A stretch of DNA of 64,000 nt, taken from contig CAXXGM010000010.1 of assembly GCA_963677325.2 (NCBI GenBank), positions 186,001-250,000 on the forward strand, given 5' to 3'. How positions within the stretch are numbered: the first letter of the stretch is position 1; each line of letters starts with the position of its first letter. Position numbers and translations under genes: made by a program. Positions 54,364 through 63,467 of the stretch are shown piece after piece. The notes beneath the pieces were generated by a model. It saw nothing but the letters and a program-made list of their open reading frames with translations. It searched no databases and was not told the DNA's origin. This DNA is from G963677325 sp963677325 (GTDB taxonomy: Bacteria > Bacteroidota > Bacteroidia > Bacteroidales > Prolixibacteraceae).

Positions 54364-56153
54364 ATGGCAAAAAATATCAGAATTACAATCAATAAAATTC
54401 CGGTTGAAGTTGAGCAGAATACTGTGATTCTGGAGGCTGCACAAAAAGTTAATGTGGTTATTCCCACCTTATGCAATCATAAAGACATTTGTGTCGCAGG
54501 AAATTGCAGGGTTTGTCTTGTTGAAATAGTTGGTCAGAAAAGGTTGGCCGTGGCCTGTGCAACGCCCTGTGAGGAAGGAATGGATATTTTAACCAATAGT
54601 CTTAAAGTCAGAAACTGCCGCAAACATATCATTGAACTTCTGTTATCTGAACACAACGCTGATTGTACCAAATGCTATCGCAATGGGATATGTGAATTGC
54701 AGAAACTCGCCTCTGAGTACAAAATAATGACTCAGGACTTTATTGAATTAAGCCCATATAAAAATAATACCATCGATTACTTTTCACCAAGTATAATTAA
54801 AGATGACAGCAAATGCGTCCGTTGCCAAAGGTGTGTAAGGACGTGTGCAGAATTGCAGGGAGTAAATGCCATTACAGTTGCATACAAAGGAGATAAGATG
54901 AAAATTTCCACCTTTTTTGAAAAACCTTTAAATGATGTAATTTGTACTTATTGTGGCCAGTGCGTAAACCGTTGTCCGACAGGTGCTCTCGTTGAAAAGA
55001 ATTATATTGAAGAGGTTTGGGAAGCTATTGCTGATCCTAAGTTGCACGTTGTTGTGCAGACTGCCCCAGCGGTGAGGGTGGGACTTGGTGAAGAATTCGG
55101 GTTTTCCCCGGTGCGCGAGTTACCGGGAAAATGGTTTCTGCCTTAAAAATGATCGGATTTGATGCCGTGTTGGATACTGATTTCACTGCAGATCTTACCA
55201 TCATGGAAGAAAGTACAGAACTACTCAGCAGATTAAAAGGTGCATTACAGGAAAAGAATCCTGCGGCTCATCTTCCAATGGCTACATCCTGCTCTCCGGG
55301 TTGGATCAAATATATTGAACACATGTATCCTGAATATCTTAATAACCTTTCAACCTGCAAATCACCTCAGCAAATGTTCGGGGCTTTGGCGAAAACTTAT
55401 TATGCAAATGCGCGTCACCTTAATCCTGAAAAGATTGTTTCTGTCTCGATCATGCCTTGCACGGCCAAAAAATTTGAAGCTTCAAGGCCTGAAATGCACG
55501 CAAGCGGATTTAAAGACGTTGATTATGTGTTAACCACTCGGGAACTGTCCATCATGATCAAACAGGCAGGTATTAATTTTAGTCATCTCGAAGATCAGGA
55601 ATACGATCGTCTGATGGGAGAATCGACCGGAGCAGGAGTCATCTTTGGCGCAACAGGCGGAGTAATGGAAGCCGCTCTGCGTACTGCATACGAAATTGTT
55701 ACGGGAAGAGAAGTACCGTTTAAAAACCTTGATATAAAACCTGTGCGTGGAATGGAAGGGGTAAGAAAGGCAACCATAAAAATAGAAAAACCATTGAAAG
55801 AATGGTCTTTTCTGGATGGGGTTGAATTGAAATGTGCTGTTGCTCATGGTTTAATCAATGCGAAAAAAGTAATGGATGCCGTTAAAACCGGAACCGCCGA
55901 TTTTCATTTTCTTGAGGTAATGGCTTGTCCGGGGGGATGTCTTGGCGGCGGTGGACAACCCATTCCAACCAACGCAGAAATCAGGAAGAAAAGAGCAGTG
56001 GCTATCTATGCGGAAGACAGCGATAAACCCATCCGGAAATCTCATAAAAATCCAGAAGTTATCAAACTTTATAATGATTTTTTAGGAAAACCAAACAGCG
56101 AATTATCCCATCGTCTTTTACATACCACCTATCAGATTCGTGAGAAATTTTGA
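54364..56153 (+). CDS. hydA: [FeFe] hydrogenase catalytic subunit HydA, frameshifted
   Basis: The first frame (54364-55146) has a [2Fe-2S] ferredoxin domain (LCNHKDICVAGNCRVCLVEI), a His-Cys [4Fe-4S] site (HNADCTKCYRNGIC) and two [4Fe-4S] sites (CVRCQRCVRTC, CTYCGQCVNRCPTGAL). It ends at TAA after PGKWFLP. The second frame (from 55131) carries the H-cluster: TSCSPGWIKY (L1), MPCTAKKFEASRPEM (L2) and MACPGGCLGGGGQP (L3). The junction needs one extra A in the A4 run at 55128-55131, giving PGKMVSALK and 596 residues. It makes or uses H2. Maturases HydE, HydF and HydG are not in the window. Confidence 0.93.
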
Positions 56154-56310
56154 AACTAAATTTTTTTGAGGAAAAGATTTATGTGAACTGTGATCGGGGT
56201 TCTTGTTGAATAAAAAGAATGGGTGTAAAACAAAATTCCCCTTTCGCTTATTAACTAGCTTTTTTGATAAATTCATTTTAACATTAGGCTTAAGGTAAGG
56301 TCGCTTCTCC

Positions 56311-56378
56311 TTCAGCCTTCAGCCTTCAGCCTAAATCCTAACAGACTCCATTTTTCCCCATTTCCCCATTTTCCCCAC
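56311..56378. repeat. Two micro-tandem repeats
   Basis: Three copies of TTCAGCC (56311-56331) are followed by three spaced TTTCCCCA units (about 56350-56378). They lie in a 300-bp gap with no gene between convergent hydA and the glycosyltransferase. Confidence 0.6.
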
Positions 56379-56458
56379 TTGTTATTTTTTACTACAAGTT
56401 ATACAAACCATATTTTCTGACTAAGGGAATTTTATAGCACACCCAAAAGAATGGTCTC

Positions 56459-57469
56459 CTACGCTTTTAAAATTTTCCTGTAAACGGAGATATAGTTTTC
56501 GACCATCATTTCTTTACTGAATTTTTTTTCAGCCCATTCCCGGCAATAAGAATGGCTTATTCCTGGTATCTCATAAATTTTTTCAACAGCTTCATTAATA
56601 TTGTGAACTAAGAATCCGGTCTTTCCATCTTCAATCAGCTCGGGCATAGAACCCTTGTTAAAAGCGATTACCGGTGTTCCGCAAAACATCGCCTCAGCTA
56701 CACTTAGACCAAATGGTTCATTGAAATTTATAGGATGCAGGAGGGCTAAAGCTCCTCCCATTAGTTTGTTCCTTTTCTCAGGGCCCGAACTGCCAACAAA
56801 CAAAACATCATCTTTATTCAGATTAGGTTCAATCTTTTCTTTAAAATAGTGTTCATCCTGCACAATTCCTGAAATGATCAACTTCATCTTAGCTTTTTTT
56901 GCTATCTGAATAGCCTCAAAAGTTCCTTTATCAGGATGAATCCGGCCAAAATAAAGAAGGTAGTCCCGCTGATTTTCATTCAGGGTAAATTGATCTTTAT
57001 CAATTCCATTGTAGACCGTGGCTATATAATCCAATTCAGGACTTCTGTCAGAATTACTTATGGATACATAGAAATCAATATCATTATACTTTTTATAAAC
57101 CGGAATGATCTTAGGCGAGGAAAATCCATGAATGGTCGTTACCATGGGCGTCTTTATCAGACGCGAATAGGTTAAAGGCAGGAAATCAAAATTGTTATGA
57201 ATAATATCAAATTCATCAGCCTGTTCCATCAAATGGGATATGTGTAAACACTCAGCTACCTTAGGATCAATATCATGATCCTCTTCGTAACCGGTTTGAA
57301 TTACACCATCCTTCTTCCCCCGGGTAATGGAGTCTTTTGTGGCAAAAAGAGTAACGTCAATGCCTCTTTCAGCCAATCCTTCTGCAATATTTGAGGCCAC
57401 CTGTTCCCACGGCCCGTAATGACGGGGAGGAGTTCGCCATGCAACCGGAGCTAAAACCGCTACTTTCAT
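56459..57469 (-). CDS. Glycosyltransferase family 4 protein
   Basis: A 336-residue GT-B enzyme. N-terminal MKVAVLAPVAWRTPPRHYGP and WEQVASNIAEGLAERGIDVT, then FDIIHNNFDFLPLTYSRLIK. The C-terminal half has YFGRIHPDKGTFEAIQIAKK and the nucleotide-sugar-binding LHPINFNEPFGLSVAEAMFC with GTPVIAFNKGSMPELIEDGK. This family transfers a sugar from a nucleotide donor in glycogen, trehalose or cell-envelope glycan synthesis. There are no glycan genes beside it, so the acceptor is unknown. The upstream region carries palindromic repeats. Confidence 0.9.
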   Translation of the reverse strand: MKVAVLAPVAWRTPPRHYGPWEQVASNIAEGLAERGIDVTLFATKDSITRGKKDGVIQTGYEEDHDIDPKVAECLHISHLMEQADEFDIIHNNFDFLPLTYSRLIKTPMVTTIHGFSSPKIIPVYKKYNDIDFYVSISNSDRSPELDYIATVYNGIDKDQFTLNENQRDYLLYFGRIHPDKGTFEAIQIAKKAKMKLIISGIVQDEHYFKEKIEPNLNKDDVLFVGSSGPEKRNKLMGGALALLHPINFNEPFGLSVAEAMFCGTPVIAFNKGSMPELIEDGKTGFLVHNINEAVEKIYEIPGISHSYCREWAEKKFSKEMMVENYISVYRKILKA

Positions 57470-57538
57470 TTATTGGAATTTTCTTGTATGAGAAGGTAAA
57501 TAATATTCAAACCAAAAGCAAGCGGGTAATTTTTTAAA

Positions 57539-57932
57539 GTGTTTAGAAACACCTCAGTTGGATTGGAAAACCTAATCTATCTAAAAAACACCTCAGTAGA
57601 AAGAAATATGAACCCCCCGGATACGACCTAATCAACCTAATTTGGTTTGACTGGTTTTTGATAAAAAGCCACAAATTGGTCATACTCACTTTGAGAATCG
57701 ATTTTCTGATGATGAATCGGTTGATTTATGATATAGTTACATACTTTCAGAATGTGTGATTTTGAAACTGAAAATGCAGAACAGGAGGCCTGCCATTGAA
57801 GGTAGCATACAGGGGGGCCATCTTTCTACTGAGGTGTTTTTTAGATAGATTAGGTTGCAAAAATCCAACGGAGGTGTTTTAGATAAATTAGGTTTCCCAA
57901 TTCTGCTGAGGTATTTTTTAAAAGATAAGGTT
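57539..57932. repeat. Inverted-repeat cluster B, element 1 (upstream side of the GT4 gene, downstream of etfBA)
   Basis: A perfect 35-bp inverted repeat (57569-57603 and 57822-57856) reads TACTGAGGTGTTTTTTAGAT in its core. Three diverged copies of the same unit lie next to it (57541-57564, 57867-57894, 57901-57932), each with CTGAGGT(G/A) and GAT(A)AGGTT-like ends. The centre (57626-57650) contains CCTAATCAACCTAATTTGG. No gene is credible inside. The whole gap 57470-58069 holds only this structure. Confidence 0.7.
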
Positions 57933-58069
57933 ATCAAAACAACATTCAGCATTCAGACGACGAAACATCACCAATCCATCCCTCAGATCGAACAGACGTA
58001 AAAAAATAACCAAAAGAACCTAATCTTTTAGTTACTATAAATTACTTTAATTATTTTTATTTCAACAAC

Positions 58070-60016
58070 TTAATTCTTCGAAGGTTCTAATCCAAAGGTA
58101 AAACCGTTATTGACTCTTTCAATTAATTCAGGAATGATATCTTCATATTCACCGACGATTCCGTAATCAGAAAAATGGAAAATTGAAGCTTTCGGATTAT
58201 GATCTATCGCAACAATTTTCTCCGATTCCTTCATTCCTGCAATGTGCTGAATAGCTCCCGAAATCCCCACTGCAACATAGACCTTTGGCCTAATTGTTTT
58301 TCCTGTTTGTCCAATCTGATGAGCATATTCGGCTACTCCTTCATCAACCACAACACGACTGCAGGCCCATTCAGCATTAATGCCTTTTTTCCTTAAAGCT
58401 TCAGCCAGCCTTTTGATTAATCCAAGACTATCGCTCGTTGCTCCTCTCCCACCGGAGACAATAATGTCTGCCTCGAAAAGATTTTGCAGGCTGCCTTCCC
58501 CGCGAACAGTCTTTAATATCGCAACCTTAAACTCATTCGCAGTAAGCTCCGGAGTAAAAGTGGACACCTTGCCCAGCCTTCCGGCTTCTTTCACAGGCAT
58601 TTCAAATGTTCCGGGCCGGGCTGTTGAAATCTGAGGATAGACAAAACCCAGAATAGTCGCTAATTTACTTTCCCCATAGGTTGGACGACGAGAGTGTAGG
58701 ATTGGTTTATAGATCAATTTTTCCTTCCGATTAATGTATTCTCCTATTTCAAGACCGGTACAATCGGCTGTTACGCCGCTGCCTGTTTTTACTCCAATAC
58801 GCGGTGCTAACTCACGCCCTGAAGTTGTTGCAGCAAAAAGCGCAATTTCAGGTTTTCTTTCCTTGATTACCTGAGCAAAGATCGAGGAAAACGGAAGAAC
58901 AAGATATTCCTCCAATCGCTCATCTTCCACGATAATGACCTCATCCGAACCATTTTCAATCAGGTTTTGAGCAAGGCCTTTTACATTCTTTCCAATCAGC
59001 AGAGTCATGATTTTCGTATCATCCCCAAGTTCTTCCGCTAATCTTCTTGCAGGGGTGAGAATTTCAATGGAAGGACGTGTAATCATGCCATTCGCAGTCT
59101 CAGCCCAGGTAAGAATTCCTTTTGCACCGTTACGATTATCGAAATAAGGAAAGTCAGGAGCCTGGGTTACTTTCTTTTCTGATTTCTCTTTATTTTCAAC
59201 CGTCTCTTCCTTGCCGTCAGTAAAGTTGGCGATGAAGTTATCGACAAGGGCTGAATCGTTGTGACCTAACGACATAGTAACCGGTGGCCGCTCACTAACA
59301 ATATTTACAACGTTGGCGACAATGGTCGGCGATCCGCTCAGACCGATCTTTTCCGTTCCAAGCCCAATATCATCCACACCAAAAGTGGTTATTTCGATAT
59401 TCCTGGCTTTAATTGCTCCGCTTAGTGAAGGTTTACGCGGAGGAATACCCGTTGGAGTCAGGGATATCGTACATGGCATTGGGAGCTTCATCATCTGGTA
59501 TCCACCTTCAATTATTCTTTTTGCAATGACATTTCCCTCTCCATCAGCTTTCACACTTTCAACAAATGTTGCTTGTGGTATCCCTATATTTTCTGCAACC
59601 TGTGAAGGTACATGAGCCGTATCTCCGTCACTGGTCTGACGCCCGGCCACGATGATGAAGGGATCTTTTGCATCTTTTGTAAATCCCAGATGCTTTAGCA
59701 TGGTGGATATAGCAAGTCCGGTAGCATAAGTATCACTGCCTCCAAGTTTGCGGTCAGATAAAAGATAGGCTTCATCATATCCCATTGAGATAGCTGTTCT
59801 AAGGGCCGTTTCGAACGATTTGGGACCCATTGAACAAACAATCATGTGTGCATCAGGATATTGTTTTTTTAACTGTAATCCGGCCTCAAGGCCAAACTGG
59901 CAGTCATTGTTAATATGTGATTTAGCCTTTGTCCGGTCCATCAATCCATCTTCACCCATTCTCATCTCTGTAGGAAGAGGAACTTGCTTAATTAAACTTA
60001 TAATTGTAAGCGCCAT
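58070..60016 (-). CDS. Fused electron transfer flavoprotein (EtfB-EtfA)
   Basis: A 648-residue protein. Residues 1-255 are the beta subunit (LTIISLIKQVPLPTEMRMGE, MGYDEAYLLSD, AGRQTSDGDTAHVPSQVAEN). A charged linker (~258-290, TDGKEETVENKEKSEKKV) leads to the alpha subunit (~295-648), with RELAPRIGVKTGSGVTADCT, IVSGGRGATSDSLGLIKRLA and the FAD motif GQTGKTIRPKVYVAVGISGA. Usually EtfB and EtfA are separate genes. It carries electrons from acyl-CoA or other dehydrogenases. The ETF:quinone oxidoreductase gene lies upstream on the same strand. Both flanks carry inverted-repeat cluster B. Confidence 0.95.
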   Translation of the reverse strand: MALTIISLIKQVPLPTEMRMGEDGLMDRTKAKSHINNDCQFGLEAGLQLKKQYPDAHMIVCSMGPKSFETALRTAISMGYDEAYLLSDRKLGGSDTYATGLAISTMLKHLGFTKDAKDPFIIVAGRQTSDGDTAHVPSQVAENIGIPQATFVESVKADGEGNVIAKRIIEGGYQMMKLPMPCTISLTPTGIPPRKPSLSGAIKARNIEITTFGVDDIGLGTEKIGLSGSPTIVANVVNIVSERPPVTMSLGHNDSALVDNFIANFTDGKEETVENKEKSEKKVTQAPDFPYFDNRNGAKGILTWAETANGMITRPSIEILTPARRLAEELGDDTKIMTLLIGKNVKGLAQNLIENGSDEVIIVEDERLEEYLVLPFSSIFAQVIKERKPEIALFAATTSGRELAPRIGVKTGSGVTADCTGLEIGEYINRKEKLIYKPILHSRRPTYGESKLATILGFVYPQISTARPGTFEMPVKEAGRLGKVSTFTPELTANEFKVAILKTVRGEGSLQNLFEADIIVSGGRGATSDSLGLIKRLAEALRKKGINAEWACSRVVVDEGVAEYAHQIGQTGKTIRPKVYVAVGISGAIQHIAGMKESEKIVAIDHNPKASIFHFSDYGIVGEYEDIIPELIERVNNGFTFGLEPSKN

Positions 60017-60170
60017 CGTAAATTTATTTCTTGTTTTTTATTTCGTATATGCTTCATTGTCATTAGGCTTCGCTGTCATTTGCATGAAATAATGACTGAA
60101 TGACCTTTTAATGACTACTAATGATCTTTTTAATGACTAATGCGAATTAAGAATTAAAAATATCATTTTC

Positions 60171-60317
60171 GGTAACCTAATCTTTTAAAAAACACCTCAG
60201 TAGATAGATTGATTTTACCCCTTCACCGACCTAATTACCTGATTAAATTAGGTAATTAGGTAAATTTTCTCTACCGGCCCATTTCTACTGAGGTGTTTTC
60301 TACAGATTAGGTTATCC
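60171..60317. repeat. Inverted-repeat cluster B, element 2 (nested palindrome)
   Basis: The outer arms (60171-60204 and 60284-60317) repeat the unit of element 1 in inverse orientation with about 85% match. In the centre, ACCTAATTACCT (60229-60240) and AGGTAATTAGGT (60250-60261) form a perfect 12-bp stem with a 9-nt loop. The ~147-bp unit can fold as a nested cruciform. It lies between the ETF-QO gene and etfBA. The rest of the 371-bp gap holds no gene. Confidence 0.7.
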
Positions 60318-60387
60318 ATTTCTAAATTGAACGTTTAATGAATTCAACCATTAATTCCATTAACCATTAACCATTATCCATTATGCC

Positions 60388-62046
60388 CTACATATTTTGA
60401 AAATCCGGTCCATTTCCTCCATTGGGGACTGACCAGGTAATACCATCTCCGGGTGACTTTATGTCGCAGGTTTTACAATGCATACAGTTCTCAAAATGAA
60501 CCCTGAGTTCCTGATGTCCATTCTTATCGGTATGCAGTTCATAAACTTCTGAAGAACAGAAATATTGCTCCGGCGCCCCGTATTGTTTTATATTGATCTC
60601 ATTGAAAGAATCCGGATTGTTGATCTTTACATGCGGAACCTGTTTGTCATCATGGTTTACACCCGAATAAAACACATCCGTTGCCTTGTCAAAGGTGAGG
60701 GTCTTATCAAAATCAAGTTTTCCTTTAAATCTTTCCCTGAAAAGTTTTCCTTTGAATTCACTCAGTTTTTTAGTGGTCTCACTGTCCGGTTTGCTTGCCA
60801 GCTTTCCAAACAATCCGGCCCCACCGGTAACAAGTTGTATGCCAAATTGGAATCCACCGGAAATCAATCCTTTCGAAAATGCCTGTCTGAAATTTCTCAC
60901 AGGGTGCATATCTTTGTAAATAACGCTCTTTGAGACTAAATCTTCATAATTTTTAAGTACACTTTCGCTGAAATCATTTTTACTCAAAGCCAGTGCTGCT
61001 GTTTTTGCAGCAAGCATCCCTGAAGTAACTGCAAGATGCACTCCTTTTAGGGCAGGCATTGTCAAAAATCCGGCACTATCCCCGACAATCATCGCATGAT
61101 CGGTATAAAGTTTAGGAATGGAATAATAACCGCCTTCGGGTAATGTTTTGGCTCCATACTCCAGTAATTTTCCGCCTTTAAGTATTTTGGAAATAAATGG
61201 AGTTGTTTTCCAAACTGAGAAAGCATCATGCACATCAAAAGTGGGATCTTCATAATCAAGCCCAACTACCAGACCAATTGCAACTTTATTATCTGTTAAT
61301 CCATACACAAAACCTCCGCCGAATTCCTTTATATTTAAAGGATATCCCATGGTGTGACAGACTTCCCCGGGTTGAATACGACCTTCCGGCACACTCCAGA
61401 TCTCCTTACATCCAAGTGAATAAACCTGAGGATTTTTTCCGGAATCCAGATTATACTTCTGTATTAATTGTTTAGCCAGGCTTCCTCGTGTACCCTCAGC
61501 AAAAATCGTTAGCTTAGCTTCAATGTTCGTTCCAGGCTGATAATTATCCAGCTTGTTACCGTGATGGTCAAGCCCGGTATCAATGGTTTTGGCCCCGATT
61601 ACTTTTCCATCCTTGTAAAGAATATCACTGACCGAAAAACCGGAATATATTTCCACTCCTTTCTCTTCTGCCTTTTGTGCGAGATAACGGCATATCTGAC
61701 CCAAAGAAGCGACATAATTCCCCTTATTATTCATATAAGGTATGTGAAACGGTAATTTTAAAGCTCCATTTTCACTCATTAAAACCATCCTGTCACTGGT
61801 TACTTTAGAATTAAAAGGTATTTCATTAAAATCCACTTCAGGAAGCAATTCTTTGAAAACATCCGGCCGGATTACAGCGCCGGATAAGATGTGACTCCCA
61901 ATAGAATTGCCCTTTTCCAAAAGCAAAATCCTGTGATTCAACCCTTTTTGTTTTAATGAATCAGCCAGATGAATTGATGCAGCCAGACCCGATGGCCCGC
62001 CTCCAATTATTAAAACGTCTGTTTTAATTATATCAGCATTACTCAT
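60388..62046 (-). CDS. Electron transfer flavoprotein:quinone oxidoreductase
   Basis: A 552-residue flavoprotein. The N-terminal FAD motif is VLIIGGGPSGLAASIHL. It also has NLDSGKNPQVYSLGCKEIWS, AMIVGDSAGFLTMPALKGVH (second FAD contact), and a C-terminal [4Fe-4S] domain with Cys in YFCSSEVYEL and three in FENCMHCKTCDIKSPGDGI. This is the ETF-QO/FixC-like architecture of about 550 residues. It passes electrons from ETF to the quinone pool at the membrane. It is upstream of etfBA on the same strand, so the two probably work as a pair. Confidence 0.95.
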   Translation of the reverse strand: MSNADIIKTDVLIIGGGPSGLAASIHLADSLKQKGLNHRILLLEKGNSIGSHILSGAVIRPDVFKELLPEVDFNEIPFNSKVTSDRMVLMSENGALKLPFHIPYMNNKGNYVASLGQICRYLAQKAEEKGVEIYSGFSVSDILYKDGKVIGAKTIDTGLDHHGNKLDNYQPGTNIEAKLTIFAEGTRGSLAKQLIQKYNLDSGKNPQVYSLGCKEIWSVPEGRIQPGEVCHTMGYPLNIKEFGGGFVYGLTDNKVAIGLVVGLDYEDPTFDVHDAFSVWKTTPFISKILKGGKLLEYGAKTLPEGGYYSIPKLYTDHAMIVGDSAGFLTMPALKGVHLAVTSGMLAAKTAALALSKNDFSESVLKNYEDLVSKSVIYKDMHPVRNFRQAFSKGLISGGFQFGIQLVTGGAGLFGKLASKPDSETTKKLSEFKGKLFRERFKGKLDFDKTLTFDKATDVFYSGVNHDDKQVPHVKINNPDSFNEINIKQYGAPEQYFCSSEVYELHTDKNGHQELRVHFENCMHCKTCDIKSPGDGITWSVPNGGNGPDFQNM

Positions 62047-62219
62047 ATGTATTAACTATGATTTCAATCAATTTGTGTTTAAATTCATCGCATTCTTCTT
62101 AAAAAGAAATTGATGTTTGTAATTATAATCTACGAAAATAGGAATTAAAATAAAACAAACAATGATTTATTAAGATTAAATCTAATTTATTTTAGTAAAA
62201 AAAAAGCTAAATCATCTTC

Positions 62220-63467
62220 TCATTTCTCATACTCAAAAGCCCCTATATCGGGTTTGCCTTTAATTGGACGGCCATGATAATCTTCATTTATACCAACATT
62301 GACGCCAGCATTGATACATGGACTTCCGGCTTTTAGGGCGAAATTAATGTCAGACTTTGTTGCTCTGTTAGCTGAAATAAACATAGGATTCACTTCCCTT
62401 TTTTCGCATTCTCCGTAACAATAATTGCCGCCAGCCATGCAAGCTATTTGGCCAGGAGTAGCTGATTGCCACATATTCCCGTCAACAACCAGGTTATTCA
62501 TAACTTTCCAGCCTTTACAAGTACTGCAACCAGACATAGCATACTTATTTTCTATTGGTGGTTTGTAAAAAATATTATTGGCAATGGTTACATTTTTAGT
62601 TCCTTCGTCATACGTCACAAAACAAGGACCTGAATGAGGATGCTCTTTACCGTAATGATGGTTCTCGTTGCTCCAGGCAAACACGTTATTCGCGATCAGA
62701 TCATTGTCCGATCCCATGTTTAAGGCATGACCGCTGCATCCCCAAATCACGTTATAGGTTATGGTTACGTGATGAGCGCATTCTGAGCGGTCATCCGAGG
62801 AGCCGCTGTAGACAGCATGATCTTTATTGTACCAGTAGGTATCGGGGCCTGTCCTGCCGATATTGTAAATCAGGTTGCCGTGTATCGTCCAGTGATGTTG
62901 GCCTTTTCTGAAATAGACAGCGCATAATCCATAATCCTGAGTGGTTTCATACCTGCCGATGTCATGAATCTTATTTCCTTTGATGGTAATATAATTGCTT
63001 TTAAAATCCCTTTCATTCGCATCTATCCCACAAGCCTTAAATCCCTCTATTTCAAAATCATGAATAATAATCCAGGAAGCGCCTTTGGTAAGAAAAATGC
63101 CGTATTCTCCCTTGTTATTCAACCCGCTTAATTTGGCGCCGTGCTTATGCTGAGATCTGAAAGTGATTTGCGCTTCAGCGGTTCCGCTGACCGAAATATT
63201 AATAAGGTTATACCCTGTCGTGGAATAAATTCCGTCTTTCACGATAACAGTATCTCCGGGTCGAACCAGGTCCGCAGCATATTGTATAGTAAGAAATGGT
63301 CTTGAGGCAGTTCCCGGATTATCGTTTCTCCCGTCGGGAGCGACATAATAAGTCCTGAATCGAACCGCCGATTCTGATAAAACAGCTGAAGCTTTCTGAG
63401 CAGAAGCATTTTTCAAACCAGCTAAAACAAAGTGAAACAATAGGAAAATGAAAAACAGTACTCTCAT
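62220..63467 (-). CDS. Secreted right-handed beta-helix protein
   Basis: Starting at the ATG at 63465-63467 the protein has 415 residues with a signal peptide (MRVLFFIFLLFHFVLAGLKN). A start at 63563 would add 32 mostly hydrophobic residues. It then shows TYYVAPDGRNDNPGTASRPF and GDTVIVKDGIYSTTGYNLI (DUF1565-like), a parallel beta-helix with NYITIKGNKIHDIGRYETTQ, and ends KPDIGAFEYEK. It has no C-terminal DUF5977 repeats. It is a paralog of 9280-11379 and of the decayed copy at 8395. A substrate-binding role in polysaccharide handling is likely from the family. Confidence 0.85.
   Translation of the reverse strand: MRVLFFIFLLFHFVLAGLKNASAQKASAVLSESAVRFRTYYVAPDGRNDNPGTASRPFLTIQYAADLVRPGDTVIVKDGIYSTTGYNLINISVSGTAEAQITFRSQHKHGAKLSGLNNKGEYGIFLTKGASWIIIHDFEIEGFKACGIDANERDFKSNYITIKGNKIHDIGRYETTQDYGLCAVYFRKGQHHWTIHGNLIYNIGRTGPDTYWYNKDHAVYSGSSDDRSECAHHVTITYNVIWGCSGHALNMGSDNDLIANNVFAWSNENHHYGKEHPHSGPCFVTYDEGTKNVTIANNIFYKPPIENKYAMSGCSTCKGWKVMNNLVVDGNMWQSATPGQIACMAGGNYCYGECEKREVNPMFISANRATKSDINFALKAGSPCINAGVNVGINEDYHGRPIKGKPDIGAFEYEK

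Noticed and set aside
57737..57952. A 71-codon minus-strand frame
   Set aside because: It runs through the inverted repeats and shows no family likeness or start context.
57539..60317. 35-bp repeats as a CRISPR array
   Set aside because: They occur in both orientations at irregular spacing around a gene, with no spacer pattern and no cas genes.
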